From: Desulfurellaceae bacterium
Lineage (GTDB): Bacteria; Desulfobacterota; Binatia; Bin18
Length of the DNA: 42,945 nt
Reading direction: 5' to 3'
NCBI GenBank assembly: GCA_021296095.1
Contig: JAGWBB010000010.1
Span: 1 to 42,945, forward strand
Part shown: in pieces, positions 10,142 to 17,595 of the stretch
Numbering within the stretch: the first letter of the stretch is position 1
Layout: each line of letters begins with the position of its first letter
Notes under the pieces: model-generated
What the model was told of the DNA's origin: nothing
Database searches by the model: none
Seen by the model: the letters and a program-made list of their open reading frames with translations, nothing else
Made by a program: the position numbers and the translations under genes

Positions 10142-10174
10142 ACAACCCGGCCTCGCACCGCCGGCTCCGAGAAC

Positions 10175-11056
10175 TCAGGACGCCTCCCCTGCCCGGTTCT
10201 CGGCTTTTTTCATCCGTACGCCCAGCGCATACACCTCCCGCCTGGACAGCCCGTGCCGCTGGCTCAGAATCCGGGCAATGTCTTTGAGCGCCAAGCCCTC
10301 GGCCGCAAGCTGGTCGATGTGGTGGCCGAGGGCCAAAGCGTCGAGTGGCGTCTGTTGTTCATCACAGCCGGCGACCAGGAGCGCCACCTCGCCCTTAATG
10401 GGCCGCCCGTGCAGGCGCGTTTGCAGCTCGCTCAGCCGACCGCGCAACACCTCTTCAAAGCGCTTGGTCAGCTCACGGCCGATGACTGCCGGACGGTCAC
10501 CCAGGATGTCACACATGTCGGCCAGGCTTTCGGCCAGACGGTGGGGGGATTCAAACACCACCAGGGTGCGGGTCTCGGTCTGCAAACGCAGCAGGGCTTT
10601 ACGACGCTGGCCCTGTTTGGCCGGCAGGAAGCCCTCGAAGGCGCACCGGTCGGTGGGCAGCCCACCGATGCTCAGCAGGGCGGTCAGCATGGACGGGCCG
10701 GGGACGGGCACGACGCACACGCCGGCCTGCCAGGCGCCCTGCACCAGGCGGTAGCCGGGGTCGGCAATACCGGGCGTGCCCGCGTCGCTGACCAGGCCGA
10801 TTGACTGGCCGGCCCGCAGCTTGTCGAGCAGAGCCGGCGCTTTTTTGCGTTCGATCTGGTCGTAATAGCTGGTCAGCGGAGTGCTGATATTGTAGTGGAC
10901 CAGCAGCCGGCGGGTGCGGCGGGTATCCTCAGCCGCAATCAGGTCAACCTCTTTGAGGACGCGCAGCGCGCGCAGAGTGATATCTTCGAGGTTGCCAATC
11001 GGGGTGGCCACCACGTACAGCCTGCCCGGCTCAGTCGCCTCGCTCGGGGGGGCCAT
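10175..11056 (-). CDS. rsmI: 16S rRNA (cytidine1402-2'-O)-methyltransferase
   Basis: This 293-aa SAM-dependent methyltransferase of the tetrapyrrole-methylase fold methylates the ribose of C1402 in the 16S rRNA decoding centre. Signatures are LYVVATPIGNLEDITLRAL (about 13-31), AAEDTRRTRRLL (about 40-51), SDAGTPGIADPGYRL (about 90-104), and the C-terminal family extension with LSQRHGLSRREVYALG. Its ATG lies 18 nt after the SDR stop. The last codons contain an inverted repeat (CCGAGAAC / GTTCTCGG) that is T-rich only on the opposite strand. Confidence 0.95.
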   Translation of the reverse strand: MAPPSEATEPGRLYVVATPIGNLEDITLRALRVLKEVDLIAAEDTRRTRRLLVHYNISTPLTSYYDQIERKKAPALLDKLRAGQSIGLVSDAGTPGIADPGYRLVQGAWQAGVCVVPVPGPSMLTALLSIGGLPTDRCAFEGFLPAKQGQRRKALLRLQTETRTLVVFESPHRLAESLADMCDILGDRPAVIGRELTKRFEEVLRGRLSELQTRLHGRPIKGEVALLVAGCDEQQTPLDALALGHHIDQLAAEGLALKDIARILSQRHGLSRREVYALGVRMKKAENRAGEAS

Positions 11057-11073
11057 GGTCTGCGCCTCGGCCC

Positions 11074-11856
11074 CTAGCCCATCAAGCCCTGGTTTGCCCC
11101 GCCGTCAATGGTGATATTCGCCCCATGAATGAACGCGGCTCTGTCCGAGGCCAGAAACAGGATCAGGTCGGCCACCTCTTGGGGCTGGCCGACCCGGCCG
11201 ATCGGGGTCATCTTCTGCAAGGCTTCCTCAGGACTGCCGCTCTGGGGACTGAAGGTCGAGATGAAACGCTGGAGGCGTTCGGTCAGGATCGGACCCGGAT
11301 TCACCCCCACCACCCGGACCTTCTTTTTGGAGCCCTCGTCGGCCAGCGCCTTGGTAAAATGGTTGAGCGCGGCGTTGGCCGCCCCGCCAATCATGTAGCT
11401 GCCCATCGGCTTGAGCGCGCCGGTGCCGATGACATTGACGATCACCCCGCCCTGCTGGTGCTGCATGTGGGGCAAGACCGCCCGCGCCATCCGCATGTAG
11501 CCAAAAAATTTGAGCGTCCAGTCGTCCAGCCAGGCCTCGTCCGGCAGCTCCAAAAAATCGCCCGGCCGCGCGCTGCCGGCATTATTGACCAGAATATCCA
11601 CCCGCCCGAACTCCTGGATGCAGCGCGCCACGACCGCCGTGATCACCTCGGCCTGGGTCAGGTCGGCCGACATGGCCAGGATTTTCCCCGCCCCCTGCTC
11701 GCCGGCCAGCCTGAGCGTCTCATCCAGGGCGTCCTGACCCCGGGCGCACACCAGCACCGATGCACCCTCGGCAATGAGGCTGAGCGCCGTGGCCCGCCCA
11801 ATGCCCTTGCTGCCACCGGTCACGATCGCGACTTTGCCCTCCAGATCGAGTTGCAT
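11074..11856 (-). CDS. Short-chain dehydrogenase/reductase-fold protein with degenerate catalytic tetrad
   Basis: This 260-aa Rossmann-fold SDR has an intact cofactor loop TGGSKGIGRA (13-22) and NNAG (91-94). The catalytic part is not classical. Tyr154 is present, but Lys at +4 is Gly158 (YMIGG), and the usual Ser pair reads IVNVIGTG (139-146). The C-terminus ends VTIDGGANQGLMG, as in FabG-like SDRs. The gene sits 8 nt after the DUF35 gene and 18 nt before rsmI, with AGGAGG at the start. It may still bind NAD(P) but probably does not use the standard proton relay. The substrate is unknown; the DUF35 neighbour hints at an acyl-CoA or thioester context. Confidence 0.88.
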   Translation of the reverse strand: MQLDLEGKVAIVTGGSKGIGRATALSLIAEGASVLVCARGQDALDETLRLAGEQGAGKILAMSADLTQAEVITAVVARCIQEFGRVDILVNNAGSARPGDFLELPDEAWLDDWTLKFFGYMRMARAVLPHMQHQQGGVIVNVIGTGALKPMGSYMIGGAANAALNHFTKALADEGSKKKVRVVGVNPGPILTERLQRFISTFSPQSGSPEEALQKMTPIGRVGQPQEVADLILFLASDRAAFIHGANITIDGGANQGLMG

Positions 11857-11864
11857 ACGCCCTC

Positions 11865-12275
11865 CTACACGGGTTTGAACTTGGGAAGATATACCTCGGG
11901 TTCATGCTCTTCAAAGATGACCTCGACCGGCATGCCGATCCTGATGTCTTCGTTGCTGACGTGCTCCAGGCTGCTGACCATGATGAGTTCGGGGTCTTCG
12001 TCGAGCTGAACCTGGACCACGTTGTACGGTACCTTTTCCCTGGCTGCGGGATGCACCGGATGGGTGATAATGGTGTACGAGTAGACCGTGCCCCGGCCGC
12101 TGACCCTGACCCACTCCCGGCCCAGGACCTCACACGGCCCGAACAGGTTGGGCGGATACCACTGCCCGGACTCCTTGTGGCGTTGCATCCATAGCTCGCC
12201 GCGCTGACAGCCATCCCAGTACGGCTGGGCGTCAAAGCTGGGAATAGGACGGGGGAAGTTGGGGGTGTCTGGCAT
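11865..12275 (-). CDS. DUF35 OB-fold protein lacking zinc-ribbon cysteines
   Basis: This 136-aa protein has the layout of DUF35 (ChsH2-like) proteins: an N-terminal helix with PYWDGCQRGELW, a short ribbon region, then an OB-fold (about 55-130) with GTVYSYTIITHP and PYNVVQVQLDEDPELIMVSS. Such proteins partner thiolase-like or MaoC-like enzymes of acyl-CoA metabolism. The expected two CxxC pairs are missing: the ribbon reads MQRHKESGQWYPPN...GPCE with one Cys. No thiolase gene adjoins it here. The ATG at 12275 follows AAAGGAGG. The family call is confident; the partner is unknown. Confidence 0.82.
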   Translation of the reverse strand: MPDTPNFPRPIPSFDAQPYWDGCQRGELWMQRHKESGQWYPPNLFGPCEVLGREWVRVSGRGTVYSYTIITHPVHPAAREKVPYNVVQVQLDEDPELIMVSSLEHVSNEDIRIGMPVEVIFEEHEPEVYLPKFKPV

Positions 12276-12305
12276 GCCGTAGGTCCTCCTTTGTCAGCCT
12301 CTCCT

Positions 12306-13745
12306 TTATCGCATCGGCCGGGATGTCTCTAGGCCGTGTCCGTCGCCGGCCAGACGCCGCACCCAGTCTTTGAACAGCCGGCCGCGTTCCCGATAGTCCT
12401 TGAACAGCCCAAAACTCGGCGACGCCGGCGAGTGCAGGCAGATTTTTCCCGGCTCGGTATGCGCGTAGGCCAGCCGCACGGCACGTTCCATGCTGCTGAC
12501 AAAAAAAGCGTGCGGCGCGGGCTGCAACGCCACCGCCGACCGGGCGCGGACCGCCTGCCAGATCCGCGCTCCGCTGGTCGGAAACAGCACCAAGTTCCTG
12601 ATCCCGCCGCCGACCAGTCGCCCGGCCAGCTCGGAGAAGTCGAGGTGGCGGTCATGACCGCCCAGCAGGACGGTCTGCACGTCCGGGCCAAGGGCGGCCA
12701 AGTGGGCCAGGGTGACCTCAGGCACGGTCGCCAGCGGGGCGTTGTAGAAGCTGATGTCGCGGTAGGGACCGAGCCGCTCAAAGCGGTGCTCCAGAGCCTC
12801 GAAGCCGCGCACGGCCCTGCGCAGGGATTCGCCCCCGATCCCCAACAGCCGAGCCGTTGCGACTGCGGCCAGCACGTTGGGCAGATTGAAATCGCCCGGC
12901 AGCGGAATGTCTGCAACAGCCAGCAGCGGTTCTTCGCCGCCCGCTTCCGAGCGCCAGACGAGCCTGCCCGACGACACGAAACAGCCCCGGTCCAGGCGTC
13001 GCCGGGTCGAAAAGGGCAGAGTCCGGGCGCGGGAGTCGGCCGCCGCCCGGCTCAGCCGGACCGATTCGGCATTATAGATCAGATAATCCCCGGCCGATTG
13101 GAAGCGGGCGATATTCAGCTTGGCCCGCACATAGTCCTCGAAGCTCGGGTAGTAATCCAGATGGTCGGGCATGATGTTCAGCACCACGGCAATATGCGGG
13201 CTGTGGCGTAAGCCCTCCAACTGGTGCGAGGACAGCTCATGGACGAAAACGGTCCGAGCGTTGGTGTCGGCAAAGATATCGAGCGGCGGTCGGCCGATGT
13301 TTCCGACCAGCCGCGCGTGCATTCCGCCGCCCCGCAGGATGGCGTGGGTCAGGGCGGCGGTTGTACTTTTGCCCTTGGTGCCGGTAATGCCGATAATCGT
13401 CCCCGGGCAGTTACTGAAAAAGAGGGCGGTGTGTGAGGTGAGCTTGCCTTGGGCCGCAGCCCGCTGGATAGCGGGCAAGGTAGGAGGAATACCGGGGGAT
13501 TTGATAACCACATCATAGTCGGCCAGGCTGTTCAGATAGTCCGCCCCCAGGTGAAGCCGCAGCCGCCCGGACTGGGCGCGGAGGCGGTCCTGGGCCGGCC
13601 CGCTCAGCCCATCGAACTCGGCCCGGTCAGCCACCCCAAAGCGTTTGCCGGGAAAACGCCGGCACAGAAACTCGAGGCTGGACAGCCCCTCCTGGCCCAG
13701 CCCCAGGATAAGGACCGACGGGGTTTCGAGAGCGGAAAACTTCAC
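12306..13745 (-). CDS. murD2: UDP-N-acetylmuramoyl-L-alanine--L-glutamate ligase (MurD2)
   Basis: This 479-aa Mur ligase has a MurD-type N-terminal Rossmann domain (LILGLGQEGLSS, about 12-23), the ATP loop GITGTKGKSTTAALT (about 118-132), HELSSHQLEG, NIMPDHLDYYPS, FEALEHRFERLG, and GGHDRHLDFSEL in the C-terminal domain. On its own it would be called MurD. Its start overlaps the stop of a murL gene by 4 nt (ATGA). In Xanthomonas the equivalent pair is MurD2, which adds L-Glu to UDP-MurNAc-L-Ala, and MurL, which then epimerises it, so MurD2 is the better call. I infer cytoplasmic action in peptidoglycan precursor synthesis. Whether an ordinary murD or racemase (murI) exists elsewhere cannot be seen. 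Confidence 0.85.
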   Translation of the reverse strand: MKFSALETPSVLILGLGQEGLSSLEFLCRRFPGKRFGVADRAEFDGLSGPAQDRLRAQSGRLRLHLGADYLNSLADYDVVIKSPGIPPTLPAIQRAAAQGKLTSHTALFFSNCPGTIIGITGTKGKSTTAALTHAILRGGGMHARLVGNIGRPPLDIFADTNARTVFVHELSSHQLEGLRHSPHIAVVLNIMPDHLDYYPSFEDYVRAKLNIARFQSAGDYLIYNAESVRLSRAAADSRARTLPFSTRRRLDRGCFVSSGRLVWRSEAGGEEPLLAVADIPLPGDFNLPNVLAAVATARLLGIGGESLRRAVRGFEALEHRFERLGPYRDISFYNAPLATVPEVTLAHLAALGPDVQTVLLGGHDRHLDFSELAGRLVGGGIRNLVLFPTSGARIWQAVRARSAVALQPAPHAFFVSSMERAVRLAYAHTEPGKICLHSPASPSFGLFKDYRERGRLFKDWVRRLAGDGHGLETSRPMR

Positions 13746-15160
13746 CGGCCGGCCTGCGCTTTCTGGGCCGCCGGGCCGATCTTCCGGTCAAGACCACGGC
13801 GCAGCAGCCCGACATAGGCTCGGGGCAGGCTGTGGCGCTCGCCCCAGCCGCCGAGCAGCTCGGCGGTCAGAGCGGCGAGGTCGGGAGACCGGGGCAGCAC
13901 TTCGGCGGCCACATAACGCAACACCGCCGGCAGGGGCGCCGACCCGGCTCGGCGAATGCTGAGATACAGGGCGGCCAAAACCTCGCGGCTGGTTCCCACG
14001 CACTCGAACGGCCGGTGTTCGTGAAAGCCCAGCAGCTCGCGAATGAGGCCGACCGAGCGCTCGTCGGCAAACAGGTCGCGGCCAAAAATGGCGTGCAGCT
14101 CATCGGCCTCAAGAAAAGGATGTAAGGCGGTGAAGACAAACACACACTTGGCGCACTCACCGCACCAGGCGTCTTCCTTGAGCCTGCGGTTGCAGCTTTT
14201 GAACACCGAAAAATACTCGGGATAACGGGCGAACAGGCGGGTGATCTGCAATTCGTACAGGGGACGCAGGAGGCTGAAATAGTGGGCTCGGCTGGCCACA
14301 TAGCGACGGCTGTACCACTGAAAGGCGCGCTCAAAACGGAGGGTTTTTGAATATTGGTGATTGACCCCGCTGCCCAGAAACCGGGCCGAGTCCTCCTCAC
14401 TGCTGCGCTCATTGGAGACCACAATCCGGCGGTAGTTGCCCACCACCGCCGCCACCATCCCGAGCATGGCCAGGTAGGCCGAAAACGGCGTGTGGCCGTT
14501 CAGATAGCCGCCGGCGTTGAGCCGCAACAGCCTGGGATCAATCGCCCGGCTGACAATAATCGGGGCCGGGCAGGCGGCCAAATCGGCCAGGGCGCGCGCC
14601 GCCGGGGCCGGGTTCAGCAGCAGGGCGTTGAACGACCGCTGGCCGTCCCGCAACAACCGCACGCTGAGCGCGGAGTCTTTGCCGCCGCTGAGCAGCAGCA
14701 GATCCTGCTCGTCGTGCAGGGCCTGGGTGTAGACCGGTATTCGGGCGGGCGGGGCGTGGGTGCTGCTCAATCGCACAAAATCCGGCTGCTTGTAGTTGAT
14801 GCGGTTGCGGTAAAAGAACTCCCGCATCCCGTGCAGCAGCAGATCTGTCCACCAGTCGATCTGCCGCGCGTCCAAATAACCGGCCTGGACAACAATCTGG
14901 GGCGAGCAGGTGGCCTTCCAATAGCTCAGCATCTCAATCAGGCCGAGGTGGAAGACCAGGTTGTTGAGGACGCACGGTTCAAGGCTGTCGAGCCGTGCGG
15001 GATTGACCACGTCGAGGCTCAGCTGGGGCTCAAAGACAATATCCGGCTCGACAACAAAACGGAAACCCAGCGTCCAGCGCCGCCCGCGGAGAGCGTGGGA
15101 GTAGCGTTCATACCTGAACTGCGGATAGCGGTTGCGCAGCCGCTCAAGTGTCAGGGCCAT
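13742..15160 (-). CDS. murL: UDP-N-acetylmuramoyl-L-alanyl-L-glutamate epimerase (MurL)
   Basis: This 472-aa protein matches remembered features of Xanthomonas MurL, which epimerises the terminal L-Glu of UDP-MurNAc-L-Ala-L-Glu with ATP going to AMP and PPi. It has a PP-loop-like ATP motif LLLSGGKDSALSVRLL (about 153-168), VVSNERSSEEDS (about 247), VNHQYSKTLRFERAF, SLLRPLYELQ, and a late metal-like cluster SCNRRL...WCGECAKCVFVF (about 320-345) followed by IFGRDLF. It begins 3 nt after the DAO-like gene and overlaps murD2 by 4 nt, so the three form one translational unit. Without recognition of MurL it would be annotated as a hypothetical PP-loop protein. Confidence 0.88.
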   Translation of the reverse strand: MALTLERLRNRYPQFRYERYSHALRGRRWTLGFRFVVEPDIVFEPQLSLDVVNPARLDSLEPCVLNNLVFHLGLIEMLSYWKATCSPQIVVQAGYLDARQIDWWTDLLLHGMREFFYRNRINYKQPDFVRLSSTHAPPARIPVYTQALHDEQDLLLLSGGKDSALSVRLLRDGQRSFNALLLNPAPAARALADLAACPAPIIVSRAIDPRLLRLNAGGYLNGHTPFSAYLAMLGMVAAVVGNYRRIVVSNERSSEEDSARFLGSGVNHQYSKTLRFERAFQWYSRRYVASRAHYFSLLRPLYELQITRLFARYPEYFSVFKSCNRRLKEDAWCGECAKCVFVFTALHPFLEADELHAIFGRDLFADERSVGLIRELLGFHEHRPFECVGTSREVLAALYLSIRRAGSAPLPAVLRYVAAEVLPRSPDLAALTAELLGGWGERHSLPRAYVGLLRRGLDRKIGPAAQKAQAGR

Positions 15161-15163
15161 GGC

Positions 15164-16102
15164 TCAGACACACGCCAGGGCGGCCCGGGCGCTGCCCCAC
15201 GACAGGGTCACCCCGGCTCCGCCGTGGCCGTAGTTGTGGACGATACGCCGACTGTTTCGCTCTTCGGCCTCAATCCGGCTGCCGCCCTCGCGGTAGGGCC
15301 GCAGCCCGGCATACGCCCGGCGGACATCGCCCAGCTCCAGACCGGGCAGGATGCGCTTGTTGCCGTGAATCACCAGGTGCAGCGCCCCGTTGTCGACCGT
15401 TTCGGTATAGATATTTCTCTCGGTCGTGCCGCCCAGCAGGGTCTCGGTTTTACGCGGATATACATAAAACCCGTCGGCGTTGATCGACCAGTCCATGTCG
15501 GGTCGGGGGCCGACGACCACGACTTGGCCCTTGATCGGGATCAGCCGTTGGTCGTGACACAGCCGGCGCGAGCCCAGGCCGGTACAGTTGAAAATAACCT
15601 CGGCCGGCAGACCGGCCAACTGCTCCAGGTCGGTGAACGGCTGGCCGACAACCACGACACGGCCCGTGTTTTGCTCGAACCGGGCCATCAACCACGTCAG
15701 GTACACGGGCATGTCAATAAAAAAGCTCACGTATCTCCAGCCAAAGGCGTAGCCGCCGGGCACCTCGGGCCGTTCCAGGATGCGTACCTGCTGCATCACT
15801 GACAGATAGTCGGCCGGGGGCCGGGGCGCGCTGCTGGCCTCCCAGTGGACGTGTTTACGCACGCCCGCAACCGCGCCAGCCTCGGCTAGCACCCGCTCAA
15901 ACGCGGTCCAGCTGTCTTCGAGGAGGCGCCGGGTGTGTGCGGTATAGCCCACCGCGTGGGGCTTGAAACTGGCGCCGGCTTTGACCGAGGTGGTGTGCAG
16001 CGGCAGACGGTCGGTGTACAGGCTAACGGTCCAGCCGCGCTGTTGGGCCACAAGAGCCGTGCTCAGGCCAAGCACCCCGGCGCCGAGAACCGCAACATGC
16101 AT
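15164..16102 (-). CDS. D-amino-acid oxidase family FAD enzyme
   Basis: This 312-aa flavoprotein of the DAAO/DASPO family has an N-terminal FAD motif VAVLGAGVLGLSTA (3-16), FNCTGLGSRRL (about 170), the substrate-carboxylate region GLRPYREGGSRIE (about 272-284), and the C-terminal signature VHNYGHGGAGVTLSWG (about 289-304). Family members deaminate D-amino acids to 2-oxo acids with H2O2. The gene sits 3 nt upstream of murL, whose product makes a D-Glu-containing nucleotide, so D-glutamate or a muropeptide-derived D-amino acid is a plausible substrate (inference). The ATG at 16102 has GGAGAG upstream. There is no signal peptide, so it acts in the cytoplasm. Confidence 0.88.
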   Translation of the reverse strand: MHVAVLGAGVLGLSTALVAQQRGWTVSLYTDRLPLHTTSVKAGASFKPHAVGYTAHTRRLLEDSWTAFERVLAEAGAVAGVRKHVHWEASSAPRPPADYLSVMQQVRILERPEVPGGYAFGWRYVSFFIDMPVYLTWLMARFEQNTGRVVVVGQPFTDLEQLAGLPAEVIFNCTGLGSRRLCHDQRLIPIKGQVVVVGPRPDMDWSINADGFYVYPRKTETLLGGTTERNIYTETVDNGALHLVIHGNKRILPGLELGDVRRAYAGLRPYREGGSRIEAEERNSRRIVHNYGHGGAGVTLSWGSARAALACV

Positions 16103-16184
16103 GGCGTCTCTCCGCTGGTCGGGATACCGTTCAGCCCTCTACCCGCCGGGAGACAGACACAGGCGGGGCGTGGGGCTGCCATGG

Positions 16185-16703
16185 CTAGTGGCTATGCGCC
16201 GCCTTGGCCGCGGTCTTACCCTTGGTGGGACCGTGATCGCGCGAATGGGCGTGGCGGCGGAAATTCTTGCTGTCGGTGCTCTTCTTATGGCTGTGGCCGT
16301 GAGTGTGGTCATGGCCGTGCGAGGGCGGCGCATAGCTGGGTTCGGGCAGGCCACGCTGCTTGCGCACCTCGGCCGCCTTGGCCGTGGTATCGTCAAACTC
16401 GTTGCCCCGGCCGACGCTGTGGGCGGCAAAGCGCTTCACCGAATATTCGTCCATGTGGCACGACAGCGGGACCTGCGGGTAGCGCATGCACAGGGGCCGC
16501 TGGTGCTGATTCTGAGGGCTGGGCCGGGGCTGTTGTCCGGCGTGGACATCAACCGCGCCGGAGCTGATGGCAAAGGCCGACACAATCCGGGGGGCGCGTT
16601 TGCCGCAGCTCGGACACGCCTTCTTTTTGTTGGACTCACGCATTGAGCTTAACTCCTCAAAGGTGAGCTGACAGGCGACGCAGTGGTATTCGTACAGCGG
16701 CAT
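16185..16703 (-). CDS. FmdB-family zinc-ribbon protein with His-rich tail
   Basis: The 172-aa protein begins with the FmdB zinc ribbon: MPLYEYHCVACQLTFEEL and KKKACPSCGKRAPRIVSAF, giving CxxC...CxxC within the first 45 residues. The remainder is low-complexity. The last 50 residues carry repeated His-Gly and His-Ser units (SHGHDHTHGHSHKK) and basic residues. FmdB proteins are putative regulators of unproven function. The His-rich tail is unusual and suggests metal binding (inference). The gene lies between the lactonase-like gene (20 nt upstream) and the DAO gene, with a GGGAGAAG ribosome-binding site. Confidence 0.85.
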   Translation of the reverse strand: MPLYEYHCVACQLTFEELSSMRESNKKKACPSCGKRAPRIVSAFAISSGAVDVHAGQQPRPSPQNQHQRPLCMRYPQVPLSCHMDEYSVKRFAAHSVGRGNEFDDTTAKAAEVRKQRGLPEPSYAPPSHGHDHTHGHSHKKSTDSKNFRRHAHSRDHGPTKGKTAAKAAHSH

Positions 16704-16723
16704 GGGTCTTCTCCCGGGGAGGC

Positions 16724-17509
16724 CTATTCGATCGGCGTGGGCGCGTGCGGAAACTCGACCCAGTCTTCGGGGTCGTGCGAAATCCAGACGCTGGCCTCGT
16801 GCAGGTCGCGCAGGGCCTTGATGCGCTGAATCGACAGCGAGGACTGCGCCGGATCGGTGTCCAGCGGCATACCGGCCAGGGTGTCGAACTGCATCCGCAG
16901 GTGGAGGGTATCGCCAACGAGCAGGATGGAGCGGTTGGGCAGGTGGACGTACAGCGAGCTTTCGCCCGGCGTATGGCCCGGGGTCTTGAGCAGGTGCAGG
17001 CTGCTGTCGCCAAACACGTCGAAATCGCCCTGTAACTCCAGCCAGTCGAAATTGCGGGTCGGCACGATATCCTTGAACACGAACACGTCCCGCAGGTGCG
17101 TATCCGGCCAGTAGGCGTAGCGCAGCTCGTTTTCCATGATCAGGAACTTGGCGTTCGGAAAGGCGTGCAGATAGCCGGTGTGGTCGAGGTGCAGGTGGGA
17201 GACGATCACGTATTTGATATCGTCCATCTTGTAGCCCAGGGCCTGAATCTGGCGGTCGAGCAACAGCTCTTTGGGATAGTTGATCTGCAGGGCTTCGGCG
17301 AACGGTCCCCAGTGGCCGACCGGGTCATCGGCCGCAGCCGGATGGCAGCCGGTATCGAACAGGACCAGACCCTTGGGGTGTTCGATCAGATAGGCCGGAC
17401 ACGGAATCTCCACCAGATCGTCAGCCCCGCCGTGGGCCAGCAGGCTCTGGGGCACGGTCAGGGTTGCGTTGGGCAAGGCCCACATCTTGGTCGCTGTTCC
17501 ATTCGCCAT
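16724..17509 (-). CDS. Metallo-beta-lactamase-fold hydrolase (N-acyl-homoserine-lactonase-like)
   Basis: This 261-aa di-zinc hydrolase has SHLHLDHTGYLHAFPNAKF (His-x-His-x-Asp-His, about 104-122), a third-ligand region LKTPGHTPGESSLYV (about 174), VGDTLHL (about 198), and a late SHDPEDW (about 244). The order and spacing, plus ENELRYAYWPD after the first motif, resemble AHL lactonases of the AttM/AiiA group. It could open N-acyl homoserine lactones or another lactone, but family members vary widely in substrate. The ATG at 17509 follows AAAGGAGG. It lies between an acyl-CoA dehydrogenase gene and FmdB. Confidence 0.87.
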   Translation of the reverse strand: MANGTATKMWALPNATLTVPQSLLAHGGADDLVEIPCPAYLIEHPKGLVLFDTGCHPAAADDPVGHWGPFAEALQINYPKELLLDRQIQALGYKMDDIKYVIVSHLHLDHTGYLHAFPNAKFLIMENELRYAYWPDTHLRDVFVFKDIVPTRNFDWLELQGDFDVFGDSSLHLLKTPGHTPGESSLYVHLPNRSILLVGDTLHLRMQFDTLAGMPLDTDPAQSSLSIQRIKALRDLHEASVWISHDPEDWVEFPHAPTPIE

Positions 17510-17595
17510 GGCTTCCTCCTTTGCCCTCAGCCGGGAGTGTTCGGGTCGGCTGAAATGCTAGTCCAAGCCGCTCGCCAGTGTCAAGCGTTTGAGCC

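Noticed and set aside
10167-10210. Inverted repeat CCGAGAAC/GTTCTCGG followed by CTTTTTT
   Set aside because: It looks like a terminator only on the plus strand, where no gene ends; it lies in the rsmI 3' coding end and has no T-run on the transcribed strand.
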